From Aedes albopictus (taxonomy: Eukaryota > Arthropoda > Insecta > Diptera > Culicidae): a DNA stretch of 64,000 nt. Both the position numbers and the translations under genes were made by a program. The notes under the pieces are model-generated. The model made no database searches. It was not told the DNA's origin and saw only the letters and a program-made list of their open reading frames with translations. This document shows, piece after piece, positions 53,106-63,831 of this stretch (within the stretch, counting starts at the first letter, position 1; each line of letters begins with the position of its first letter). The stretch is taken from assembly GCF_035046485.1 (NCBI RefSeq), contig NC_085137.1:480153396-480217395 (forward strand). Reading direction: 5' to 3'.

Positions 53106-54127
53106 ACATAAACGGTATCATCATGGGAGAATTCGGTTTCATCACAGCGGACAACGTTTATCATGTAACAGTTTACGCCACCGACGAGAACGGCAACTTC
53201 AAAATTGTTAGCATGAAAAACTACAAGCTGGGACCGACAGCTCCCCCTACAACAACTAGTGCTCCTACAACAACCCCCATTACAACAACGACCACATCGA
53301 CAACCCCGCAACCATTCCGAATAATCACCACTGCCAAAACGGAACCAGCCCCAAAACCAGCCGGATATGCCGCCTGCTCAGGATGCAAAATTCCGGAAAC
53401 GACTACTATGAAACCCTCAACGGAACCAACACTGCCAGAAACCAGCACCCTGTATGTACCTCCGTTCAAAATAGTCAACAAAAACGAAATCGAAAGTGTA
53501 ACAACGACCGGCAAACCGATCACAACCACCCCCAGCGACTACCCCAAATCCTCCCCAGAGGAAACACCGCAAAAGCTCGTCGATAAGCAGCAACCTTCAT
53601 CGAAAGCACCCAGTTCGAAAGAGTCGACAAAACCTCAATCACCCGAAAGTATGCAACCGCCCAGCAGAATACCGTCATCTCAGCCACTAGAGCCACCATC
53701 CTCCAACAGCGCCGGTGTAAACCCCAACGAAGCTTCCAACTCGAAACAACCCTCCTCCAAGCCATCACCACATTCCGCAAGTGGTGGATCACCCACCGCC
53801 CCCAAAGACAAACTCGATCACATCAACACTGCCAACATGATGATCCAGCACATTCTGAACGGGCTGCTGTACCGGTTCAACTACACCGTCGGTTACCACG
53901 GCCACCACGAGCAGGGAGACCGCCAGGGTAACAAAGAAGGTGGATACTTTGCCGTTGGACGGGATGGCATCCGGCGGGGTGTCACCTACAAGGCGAACGA
54001 ATTTGGCTTCCAGCCGCACATCAAGTTCGAAAAGGTCAGCCCGGAGGAAACGCCACGGGAGGAAACGGAAAAACAAGCCGGCCTGAAAGGGTTCGATTTC
54101 AAGTGGTTCTGGGGCGGCGAGTCGTGA
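53106..54127 (+). CDS. Cuticular protein with two R&R-like domains, exon 3
   Basis: This exon completes a structural protein of the exoskeleton that would bind chitin through R&R domains and be secreted by epidermal cells. Starting after TTTTCTTTTAG, its first bases join the G of exon 2 to read KDINGIIMGEFGFITADN and VYATDENGNFKIVSMKNYK, the second half of the N-terminal R&R-like domain (protein residues about 24-79). Residues about 84-290 form a Thr/Pro/Ser-rich, mucin-like linker with TTT and PSS runs. Residues about 297-349 (YRFNYTVGYHGHHEQG, EGGYFAVGRDG, GVTYKANEFGFQPHI) repeat the R&R pattern of G-Y-x-DG-x-V-x-Y-x-A-x-E-x-GF. The tail ends KGFDFKWFWGGES. The total predicted length is 381 residues. 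Codon use is GC-richer than the flanks. The stop is TGA at 54125. The start and exon order are inferred from splice signals. Confidence 0.9.
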
Positions 54128-54290
54128 TCGGGATGGGTTTGAGGTCGAGATCGCGAAATTAGGTGATATATTTGTAAGTGCTAGGGCGTAAGATTCACTT
54201 CAGAAGAATAATACTCAGAGTCCCGTTTCGACTTGTACATAACCATATTTATAGCGCCGCATGTTCGATATTATAGTCTAAATTTTGTGG

Positions 54291-54296
54291 AATAAA
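54291..54296 (+). terminator. Poly(A) signal of the cuticular gene
   Basis: AATAAA 164 bp after the stop, followed by GT-rich sequence (ACATTGTGAATGATAGTGTT) fitting a downstream element. Confidence 0.65.
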
Positions 54297-54593
54297 ACAT
54301 ACATTGTGAATGATAGTGTTAAAAAATTATTTTGAGAACAGCCTGATTGAATTGATAGATACTACCAACGTTCCAGTAGTCAATTGTTCATTATTGTAAC
54401 CCCACTGTGCACCCACTTCTTTTCCTTAATCCAAAATTATCCACTATACACTAAACTCTGTAATCATAACTCTGACAATTTCGAGGTGCCCATCTGGTTC
54501 TTACCAATCACCTGAGATGAACCAACCACGGGCTTATAATCTCACAAATAAAATTAATAATAATAATAATTATCATACTTATTTCAGAATCAC

Positions 54594-54811
54594 TTGTTCG
54601 GCTGTTCTATTTTCGGTAAAAGTACGGATTACCGAAGTTCAGCACAGTTTTACCGAAGTTCGGCTATTTTTTTCCGAACGTTTGGTAAACATTACCGATG
54701 ATTCAGTAGAGTTTACCGAACGTTCGGTAATTTTTTGACGAACTTCGGTTATATGTTGCTGAACATTCGGTAATCTGAACTTTTATCGAAAATAGAACAG
54801 TTGAATACGGT
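54594..54811. mobile_element. Foldback MITE built of ACCGAAC(G)TTCGG units
   Basis: The outer arms GCTGTTCTATTTTCGGTAAA and TATCGAAAATAGAACAG are inverted. Inside is a run of TTACCGAAGTTCGG-type units, including the perfect palindrome TTACCGAACGTTCGGTAA at about 54714-54731. It lies just downstream of the cuticular gene's poly(A) site. Confidence 0.75.
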
Positions 54812-55451
54812 ACTTTATTTTAAATGTGTACATGCGTAAATTCACTTTTAACCAGCCATTACCCTTCCGAAAGTGTTCAAGGCTGTGGCTAAAGCTGGCT
54901 GCTCGAGCTCGTATGAAGTTGATCATGAATATTAACTTCTTTTCTCGATCAGCTTATATAGCTGTGTCGGTAGCGACTGTCTCAATTGGCTAAGAATAAC
55001 ACTACGGACCGCCTGTTCCGGTGGTAAGAATCCACCAACAGGTGACCCCTAATCCATGGTGTGATGCGGCTTTATGCTTACCGTGCTTAGGAATGAATGG
55101 CTAGGGGGGGTCTAATAAAAATCTAACCGCTAACGGAGCCTGTGGAGTACCAGGCCGCCCTCCACAGTATGTTGCCCTTACTGCGCTATCCGGAGCAATG
55201 GTGCCATGGACCTTGTGTTTCTCCGAGACAATCAGCTGTAATTCTTTAGTCTCACTTGAGGCTAAATAAAGGCGTGATTATAAAGATGTTGTTAATTAAT
55301 TAGTTTAAATTTTCACCTATATGGTTTCGCATTATGCGATTTAATCAGTGTATTCTGCGTATCCTCGCCTTTGGCGTTTTCTAGTCGATACCGATCTGGG
55401 TTTATTGATGCAGTTATTGTGAAGAGTTTATTCTTACCTAGTTTGGGTAGT
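54812..55451 (+). other. Probable 5' leader / ORF1 remnant of the LOA-like element
   Basis: No open frame. From about 55010 the sequence is less AT-rich and directly precedes the endonuclease, so it is likely the element's 5' region with ORF1 deleted. 54812-55010 is unassigned. Confidence 0.35.
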
Positions 55452-57099
55452 GGCTACGGTTAGGATAGCTCAGATCAATCTTCAGCATAAAAGAACAGCA
55501 ACGATCTTTGCAGACTTATGAAAAATGGTATAGCCCAAGTGGCAAACTCACGTGTCATGCCTCGAGCCTGTGTGCTTGTCAACAACACAATAGTTGCTAC
55601 ACTCATATCTGAACTAACCGCCAGAGATGTATGTGCTATCAAAATTGATGTATCTGTTGGAAACCTCAACAGGAAATATGTCAATTGTTCGGTTTATTTT
55701 CCACATGATAAACCATCCTCTACGAATGCATTCAAACAAGTCATCGCATACTGTACTTCAAAAGGTCTTCCGCCAATTGTTGGCAGTGATGCTAATACTC
55801 ACCACGTCATCTGGGGCAGCTCAGACATTAACTTGAGAGGCTCCAGTTTGATGGAGTAACTAAGTAGTACAGATCTTGCATTTCTTAGCATAGGCAACCG
55901 CCCAACCTTCATGGTATCTGCTAGAGAGAAAGTGTTAGACATAACGCTTTGCTCTAGTAGAATTAGTCACGAGCTGACCAATTGGCATGTGTCAGATGAA
56001 GAATCTTTATCTGACCATCGCTACATCTTTTTTGAACATTTAAATGTTACTTCGCAAACATTGCGTTTCAGGAAACCCCGGTCAACAAACTGGGATCTTT
56101 TAATTGATTTGGTTGTGGCCAAATTTCATGGATACTCACCGTCCATTGACACTCCAAGTGATTTAGATGATGCCGTTGACACTACAACGACCTTCATCAT
56201 GGTAGCTTTTGAAGAAGCATGCCCTCTACGGTCTGTGAAGATCACAAGAGGAACCCCTTGGTGGAACTGGTGAAACTCAGGAAACAATGTAGAAAGAGTT
56301 GGAACAGGCGACGTTCGGGTGGTTCGGCGGCTTCCAGGTCGGCTCGCAAGGCCTACAGGAAAGCTCTCCGGTCTGCTGAACGATCCAATTGGAACAACCT
56401 TTGTACAAATGTTTCCAGTTTGAGTGAAGTCAGTCGGATAAACAAAATCCTTGCGAAATCTAAGGATTTCCGAGTGAATGAACTTCGTTTGCCAAATGGC
56501 GATCTGACTTCCTCTGATGAGGAAGTTCTGGAATGCATATTCACCACACACTTCCCTGGATGTGTAGATATTACATCTTCGGATGAACCTGGTGTCTTTT
56601 CTTGTAGTTATGATTCCCTGGCTTCGGCTCGGAGCATGGGATGGGATGGGATGGGAGATGGGATTTATCCTATTTTGCTTCAGAAGGGATTTGAATACTT
56701 CAAACATGTTTTGAAAAAAATACTTGTTTGCAGTTTTGCTACTGGGTATATTCTCAAATCTTGGCGGGATATTACTGTGAAATTTATTCTGAAAGTGGGT
56801 CGTGCGTCGTATGGAGAAGCAAAAAGTTTCAGACCTATCAGTTTGACCTCTTTTCTTCTGAAATGCTTAGAACGCATTGTGAATTATCACATCCGTGATG
56901 TTCATCTAGCCAACGTGCCTCTTCATGTGAACCAACATGCCTACCAATCTGGTAAGTTCACTGTGACTCTTTTACACAAGGTTGTTTACGATAACGAGAA
57001 AGCATTCGCTCAAAAGCAATCTTGTTTGGGTGTTTTCTTAGATATCGCTGACCAATTGGCAGCCTTTGACAACGTGCCTTTCGATGCCATAATTGGCTG
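55452..57099 (+). pseudogene. LOA/Jockey-type non-LTR retrotransposon ORF2, truncated
   Basis: The reading begins RIAQINLQHKRTATI (endonuclease strand 1, 55458-55505), then jumps by a deletion to ACVLVNNTIVATLIS. GSDANTHHVIWGSSDINLRG holds active-site residues, followed by an in-frame stop at 55857. After it come FLSIGNRPTF, LDITLCSS and SDHRYIFFEH, the last catalytic Asp-His. PLRSVKITRGTPWWN ends the endonuclease with a frameshift at about 56230. The RT N-terminus follows (RKQCRKSWNRRRSGG ... AKSFRPISLTSFLLKCLERI) and the copy stops just after motif A (CLGVFLDI) at about 57099. The motif style resembles LOA-clade elements such as Lian of Aedes; clade assignment is by motif memory. Confidence 0.8.
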
Positions 57100-57108
57100 A
57101 TGGGCTTT

Positions 57109-57245
57109 AGGACAGAAGGTTGAAGGACAAAAGGTCGAAGGACAAAAGGTCGAATGGACAAAAGGTCGAATGGGACAAAAGGTCGAATGGTACAAATGAT
57201 CGAATGGACAAAAGGTCGAATAAGACAAAAGGTCGAAGGAACAAA
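57109..57245 (+). repeat. GGACAAAAGGTCGAA minisatellite, about 8 units
   Basis: Tandem 14-18 bp units GGACAAAAGGTCGAATG and variants begin ten bases after the retrotransposon fragment ends. Same unit as the minus strand of 18905-19065. The 72- and 100-codon frames with FCPSTFCPS / KDKRSNG repeats are translations of it. Confidence 0.9.
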
Positions 57246-57289
57246 AATTTTAGTAGACTAAGTTACCAGCTGGTGTGTCTCACTTATAA

Positions 57290-57494
57290 GAATAAAACAA
57301 TTGATGAGTCTTTGTTGTTACTCATCACGGGTAAAACTCTGCTCCCAAAAATCATAAAAACGGCTCATGATTTTATGAGCCTAGTACATTTTCGTTTTAT
57401 AAAAATACACCATGATTTATGATCATGATAGTATGATCCATTGTCTCGTAACGCTACCAATGCGTTACTTGTTTCCTAAAATCATAAAGCTAAA
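57290..57494. repeat. ATCATGATT-rich foldback fragment
   Basis: CTCATGATTTTATGAGCC and ATTTATGATCATGAT motifs. Similar ATGATTTTTGATCATGATTT motifs return at 58545-58650, so these may be the two ends of an AT-rich element spanning 57.3-58.65 kb. Confidence 0.4.
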
Positions 57495-57720
57495 TATATT
57501 TTTGAGATTTTGAATCATGGTTTCGGATGCGCATCGCTTATAAATCTGACAGATTTTCTACGATCTAAATCATGTTATTGAGATTTCGAATCATGGTTCC
57601 GGGTGCGCATCGCTTATGAATATGACAGATTTTCTAGGATCATGAAAGTAAATCATGTTTTGGAGATTTCGAATCATGGTTTCGGGTGTGCATCGCTTAT
57701 GAATCTGATAGATTTTCTTG
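57495..57720 (+). repeat. Three tandem units of about 80 bp
   Basis: GAGATTT(C/T)GAATCATGGTT starts units at 57504, 57580 and 57663. Each continues GCGCATCGCTTAT(A/G)AAT and ends AGATTTTCT. Spacing is 76 and 83 bp. Confidence 0.85.
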
Positions 57721-57769
57721 TTGATGTATCATTTATTTAAAACAATTTTTGGAGTCAGAACAGGGTCGG

Positions 57770-58355
57770 TGTTATTCTGTTGTTTGACCGAGTTGGAACG
57801 GGATCCAATAGATACGGGGCGAATTATGAAGAGGCCCGGCTGTATGCAGTTGGATCAGAGTCGGTGTCGTTAAACGGAGCCGGCACAGGAATCGGACACT
57901 GCCTAAACGAGAACAGAAGGATGCGGTCGGGACGGTGCTGCGGCATTGGACGGATCCGGGCGGGGGTTAAAAGCCGCAGCCGATTTAGCTAGAATGAGAA
58001 CGATGACGTGCAATCGAATGTTACTTAGAAATCATTTTTTCACTCTCAATTAGAAGTCATTTTCAAGAGTTTTTTTACTCACGTGTCGTTAGACGGAGCC
58101 GGAACAATAATTGAACCGGACGCTGTCGGGACGGTGCCTGCGCCGTTTATGCAGTCGAAAAGAACGGAAAAATGTAGTCGGAATGGGGAGGAAGTCGACC
58201 AAAGGAAGCCGGAACAGAATTGGACGGAGCTGAAACGAGAACGATGGCGTGTAATCGACTTAAGGAATGAGTGCAGAAGAAAACGTAAGATAACATTTTC
58301 TGCACTTTTTTACTTACAGTTTCTTTGGGAGAATGTTTTCACGATTCCCCGCTAG
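57770..58355 (+). repeat. Diverged GGAGCCGG(A/C)AC repeat block
   Basis: A GC-richer block in which TCGTTA(A/G)ACGGAGCCGG occurs twice (57868 and 58087) with similar downstream CGGACGCTGTCGGGACGGTG-type text, as a degenerate duplication of about 220 bp. Frames of 70 and 90 codons (LNGAGTGIG, LDGAGTIIEP) follow the duplication and have no domain, so a gene is not supported. Confidence 0.45.
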
Positions 58356-59389
58356 ACCACTAAGAACCCAAAAAAGTAACAATATAATAATTATTCAAAT
58401 CTATATTCCCACAATAATGGATTTTTACATTTTGTCACCATTCGCCAGCGATACCCCACACTGAATGACTACGTTTTGACAGGTGTGCGGAGTGCGCGTA
58501 ACGCTTGAAAATTTTCATGAGTTCGTGCTCATAAAAATGGTTGCAACGAATCATGATATTAGTTGCTCAGTTTATGAAACTATGATTTTTGATCATGATT
58601 TCATAAAATGACAAATATTTATGTTTTATGATTTGTGAATCATAAAAATAGGATCAGATTTGTTTCCGTGATTGAGAGAAAATTATAAGTAGTGCTGTTA
58701 ACGAAATCATATGCATTTCAGCCACTAACATTTCCATAGGAATTGTTTCCTTCTTTCATTTATATGCTGTTCATTCAAGTTGTGTTGATGTAGTATTTGA
58801 TGGCAATTTAGTTAGATTTTTTGTTTAGGATTTTTTCCTTTAAGTTTTGTTACTGAAATAATTATTGACTCTTTAGTTGCTTATATTTCTATCAGACATT
58901 TTGCCTTCTTTTATTCAAAAGCTGTTCTTCCTAGCTTTACTGCAGACATATTCATTCACTGTTTGTGCTTAGTGATCATCATCTCTTGGAATGATAGGTA
59001 TATGCACTGTATAAGTAAATAATTTCATTTTGTTTGCTCATATAATACCCGGAGATTTGTCCTTCCCTAATTCAGCGGTTTTTCGTGACTTTCCTGCAGA
59101 AGTGGCCTAGCCGCTCATTTTTTCATATACCATATTAACAGGTTCAGCTTCTTAAATGAGCTGTAGGTGATTGAATTTAGATATGACGAAATGAATTTTT
59201 CAGCACGGCTAATAACACTTGTTTACAAAATAAAACGAAAGTCTCTGTCATCGACCAAAGTTTTTAAAGCATAATTTAGTGCTGATTTCGACACCGTGCT
59301 ACAAAAAATTTTAAGTAGAACAGTTTTTGAGTTTCACTCAATATCGAGTTTAACAACTCAAGTAACTCACTTGTCATAGAAGAGTCACG
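58356..59389. other. AT-rich intergenic sequence
   Basis: No gene recognised. Includes the ATGATTTTTGATCATGATTT motif region at 58545-58650. Confidence 0.4.
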
Positions 59390-59510
59390 GCAGCACAGGT
59401 TTTTGTTGCGCAGAAGTCACTGTGACTTACTTCTAGCAAGTAAGTATTAATTTGTTAGAAGTATGTCATAGTGACTTCTGCGCAACAAAAACTAAAATTC
59501 AAGCATCTTG
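59390..59510. mobile_element. Hairpin MITE related to the CCCAAGCAAC family
   Basis: TTTTTGTTGCGCAGAAGTCA is mirrored at TGACTTCTGCGCAACAAAAA, giving a stem of about 45 bp. The preceding AGAGTCACGGCAGCACAGGT resembles AGTTACGGCAGCGCAAGT in the MITE at 26364. Confidence 0.65.
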
Positions 59511-59639
59511 CGTTTTTTTCAACTAATTTTTAATCTTTCTCCATAAATTAAGTGCTGAATATAATACCTTTTAATCTTCTCAATGCAGGTTTTACGTCAG
59601 ATTGATGAAATTCAAGATATTCGCTAGTTTAAGGGACGA

Positions 59640-59768
59640 TCTCCTTAACCTTCCGTAACTCGCGCGTTTGACTACCTGCGTCAGCACCACGCTAATGCTG
59701 AGTACAAAAAACCGAGATTTTTTGAACGTGTGTTGTACAAAATACAACAGCGCGATCGCTCGAGGGTT
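59640..59768 (-). repeat. Dispersed repeat B, copy 2
   Basis: On the minus strand it begins TTAACCCTCGAGCGATCGCG and matches 3147-3250. The TTAACCC start suggests a piggyBac-type end. Confidence 0.65.
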
Positions 59769-60170
59769 AAATTTTAGAAAAATTTCCAAAAACATATGAA
59801 GATATTTTTTTTTTCAGCAAGAAAAAAAAAAACAATTAAAAAATTCTTCCTCAACGTTCATATGATATGTCATATGTAGAGTGAGTTACGATGAAAAATT
59901 CAGCTCAATCGGAGCGTTGACTACGGAGAATGGGATGAATGAAGTGGGCGACTTTGCTTAAAAATAGAACAAAAATCGATTTCAAATCATCAACCTTGTA
60001 TGGAAAGTCGAAAAAAAATCCGCTCTACAGTATTTTTTTTTCCTTCGCGTTTTCGAACTCACTTTTTCATGTATATGTTGAGTTCATTAAAACATCGTTA
60101 AATTTTGTTTTTTTTTGTGAGTAAGAAAATAATGGGTTTCAAAAAAAACTATCACTACTATAATAATGCT
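59769..60170. other. Unassigned AT-rich sequence
   Basis: Homopolymer-rich, with a 61-codon frame of no note. No gene recognised. Confidence 0.4.
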
Positions 60171-60179
60171 TCTATACAT

Positions 60180-62395
60180 TTTTGAGAGATTCATTGCAGA
60201 CCTTCTCCAGGTAACTTATAATGATTTTCAAGGTTCACAAAGTTGCATGCGTTCCGGGGCCCTCCTGGAATATATACAGAAATTATTTTGGGGATTCTTT
60301 CAGAAATCACTTCTGGAATTATTTCTTGGCGTTTCTCCAGGAATATCTTTAGACATTCTTTGCGGGATAACTGCAGAGCATTCCCAAGATTTCCTGACAT
60401 TTCTTAAGAGATGCCTTCGAAAAGTTCATTATCTTTAGTAATATGTTTTAGTGATTCCTTCAATAATTCTTCCAGATTGGTTCAAATTTCTGCTAGGTTT
60501 CCTCCGAAAATTGCTCTAGCGATGATTTCAGAAAATGTTTCCAGAAGTTTTTTTTTCACTTATACCCCCAGACATTTTACAAAAAATTACTCCTCCAAAA
60601 GTATCTCCAACAGTTCTCCCACGGTAGCTTCAGAACATCTTCCAAGAATTCCTTCAGAAATGTATTTTATGATTTATTTAAGTACTCCGTCAATACCTGT
60701 GTCTGCAGTTTCTACTCGGATTCCTAAAGACATTATTTCAAGGATTCTTTCAGATTTTTTTTCTGGGATTACTTCAGAAATTCCTCAAAAGTGTTCTTTA
60801 GAAATATCCTCAGTGATTTTTTTCAGAAACTCCTCATAGAAATTTTTACTTAAATTCCTCCAAAAGTTTTTCATAACATCTAGGAATTCCTCCAGAGCTA
60901 CCTCAAGGAGGTCCAGGTCTTGCTCCAGAGCCATCTCTAGGAGTTCCTCCGGGTATTCGCTAGAGATTCCTGCAGAAACTCTTCCATTTTAATAAATTGC
61001 TTCGGATAATTTTGTGCATGAGTTCAATCAGGAAATATTCAAAAAAAAAATCATGGAATTTCCGGAAGTATCTCCAGGAATATCTTTAGAAATTCTTTCA
61101 GGGATTCCTTGAAAAAAAAAATGTTATTTCATGAAGAATGTACTCTGTAAAATCTATGAAGGAGTATCTGAAAGAATGCCTAGAGGAATCTCAGAAGGAA
61201 TCCCAGGAGATATTTCTAAAGGACCGCAAGAGCAGCATTACAAAAAAGCCTTCTAGAAACCACTGACAAAATTTTCCAAGGAATTCCAGAAGGTGGCATT
61301 GGAAAAATTTCTTGAAGAATCGCTGAAGAACTTTTGAAAAAGCTCATGGACAAATTTCTGATGACATTCCGTACTGACATTCATGAAAAAATCCTTAAGC
61401 TACTGAAGAAGTCTCTGGAAATATATCTGGAGGAATTCCTCAAGAAGCAAAAGAAAGGAAACGTGGAGGAACCCCTCATCAAAATTCATGGATTTTTTGA
61501 ACGAGTTTCCTGAGAAACGCTGGGGAAATTCTGGAAGAATGTCTAGAGAAAAACTTAGTTTCTTTAAAGTATAATAGAAAAATCTCATGACAAATTGCCA
61601 AAGGAACTTCTGTAGTAGTTTGAAGAGAAGATTTTCAGAAAAAAATCCCAAAGGCATCTTTGGAACAAATCCTGAAAGAATTTCCGAGAAAATTTAATGA
61701 AGGCATACACGTAGGAACTCTTGAAGGAATCTCTGGAGGAATACTTGGAAAAACTTATGAATGAATTTTTGAAGGAGCCAACGCATTTCTGAAAGAATTT
61801 CAGAGGCCCCATATAAAACGTTTGCCATAAGGAGACGAGGGTTTCAAAATGGACAAATTTTTCGTGACGCTTTTTAACGCTCATCAATATTTTTAGCAAT
61901 TTTAGAAAAAAAAATCATAGAAAATTCTCAATAGAATTTTTTTAGGAAATTAATGGAGAATTTTTTAATGAAATCTCTGGAAGAATTTCATAAGGGAAAT
62001 TGGAAGATATTTCTTTACATTTCGCTGGTAAATTATCTTAAGGCAACGCTGAAAAATATTTCTGTAAGAACATTTGGAAGGTTTTAAGAAGAAATATTTG
62101 TATCTCTAGAAAAAAAATCACTGTATGTCTGGAATCCGTGGATGATTTTCTGAAAGAATCACCGAAAAAAGTTCTGAAATAATTCATAATTCATTCAATT
62201 CATTCTTTAACATGAATGGTTTCCTAGAAAAACTTTTTGTGATATTCCTGGATGATCCTCTAGAGGGTGGAATTGATGAAGAAATTCATGAAAAAATTTC
62301 TGAAGGAATCCGTGGATAATCATCTAAAAAGAAACTATGGTGGAATCTCTAGACGAATTCCTGAACAAATCCTTGTATTATATTGAATATTCAGT
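60180..62395. repeat. 2.2-kb degenerate TTCC/GGAA array with strand switch near 61130
   Basis: From 60180 to about 61120 the plus strand is T-rich with TTCTCCAGGAAT(T/A)CCT-type units. From about 61135 to 62395 it is the reverse (AAGGAATCTCAGAAGGAATCC). Period about 24-30 bp, strongly diverged. The frames of 85-142 codons here follow the repeat and show low-complexity Phe/Ser/Lys composition. Confidence 0.65.
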
Positions 62396-62865
62396 AAGAT
62401 CGGGAATCTAGTTACATGTCGTCGGATAGGAAATTCCAAGCCTCAATCGTTAGGCTAACGGAAGTTTACCCGGAATTGTAAAGAAGTCACCAATAATACG
62501 TAAATTGCCATAAAAGTTTTCTAAAGCGAGAATCTTCATAATATTACAGTATACTTATACATATATACTAGTATAAGAAATGATGGTGATAATAATGAAA
62601 TCATAAACAAGTTTACAAAAGATTCATAAAAGATCTCAAGAAAACTAAACGACAAAAATTTACAAGGAAGAATACGCAAACTGTTTTTAAAAATTATCAC
62701 TATCAGGTCTATTCAGGTGCATTGTAACGAGATTTTTTGTTTTCTCATCGGCTTGGGAAAGTTGTTTCCAGGAATTCCGCAAAGAACGGCAATCCTTGCG
62801 AAACTTTTTGTTCTCGGTGTGTGTATTTTTGATGATTATCTGAATCCAGGGATGATCGGAACACT
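62396..62865. other. Unassigned; weak tRNA-like trace
   Basis: Minus-strand GTTAGCCTAACGATTGAGG at about 62440-62460 resembles the SINE A box, with a degenerate ATTCCCGATC at about 62398-62408. Too decayed for a firm call. Otherwise AT-rich. Confidence 0.3.
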
Positions 62866-63561
62866 GCACTATGGGGAAAGTGGTGGCCAAAAATCGAAAA
62901 ATTTACTTGCTTTGAATGACGTGTATTATACCATTTGATAGCCAGATAGTTCAAACCTAGATTCCCAAAATGTTGGCCCTCTGTGATGGAAACTCATTGC
63001 GCCACAGATATCAGAGTTGGTATTTAATCAACCGTTGGAAACGTTATTGTCTGAACTTTAAAATGATGTTGTTGTTGGGACTACACGGTTAATTGATATT
63101 AGTAAAAAATGGGTAATTCCAGTCCATGCCCCACCCGTTTCAACTTGCCCCGGTGTACCTTAGATAAACAATTCTTTACCAAAATAGCTTATTGATAAAA
63201 CAATACTCTTATATAACTTTGAAAAAAGGGAAGGGGGGGGGGGGCAAATTTGTCTCGAAGGGGTGGTGGGGGGTGCTTCCACCTTCACCTCTCCTATTTT
63301 ATCTTATGCATAGCAATCTTATTCTAGTTTTGATTTGCATATAAACTGCCTCAAAAATTAAAAACAAACGTTTATTTTTATTGATCAGGAATAAGTAGTT
63401 CCTAACTGGGTTAAATACTAATTACACCTTCCAGATGTGATGAAAATACATAAATTTGACTAATGTTTTGCTAATCTAACTAGAATACTTTCAAAAAATG
63501 CGGAAAAACCAAAACAATATTTTTGGCCACCACTTTCTATGGAGCCGCCCCATAGTGCACT
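62866..63561. mobile_element. TIR element, GCACTATGGGG termini
   Basis: GCACTATGGGGAAAGTGGTG and GGCCAAAA on the left are mirrored by TTTTGGCCACCACTTTCTAT and CCCCATAGTGC on the right (a 14-bp indel lies inside the right end). It contains a G12 tract at about 63232-63243. No transposase frame. Confidence 0.65.
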
Positions 63562-63831
63562 GGGGTGGCATGTTTTAGTTCAATGAGACATCTCCGGAGA
63601 CTCCAATTCAACCCCCCAACTGAGAGAAATCAGTCTATGAATCGATGGACGTGGTTAGGGTATTTTCTTCAAAATCTCCAGTACAGATTAACGTAATCGG
63701 CCAGAGTTATCGCCAGCTCGAAACTTTGATTGAATTTTACGGTCGATATGAATTCTCTTCAAATGCCAGCATTTGTCTCCAAGCCAATAGATCTTGGCTA
63801 CCGGGGGGACATCCTCACCGGCCGCTATACT
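63562..63831. other. Unassigned sequence
   Basis: No gene recognised. A 92-codon frame (63645-63923) runs into repeat C. Confidence 0.35.

Noticed and set aside
53221..54076. Minus-strand Val/Gly-rich frames opposite cuticular exon 3
   Set aside because: They are antisense shadows of the Thr/Pro-rich linker and R&R region.
57010..57422. Repetitive FCPSTFCPS / KDKRSNG frames as a silk- or adhesin-like gene
   Set aside because: They are translations of the GGACAAAAGGTCGAA minisatellite with no start context or signal peptide.
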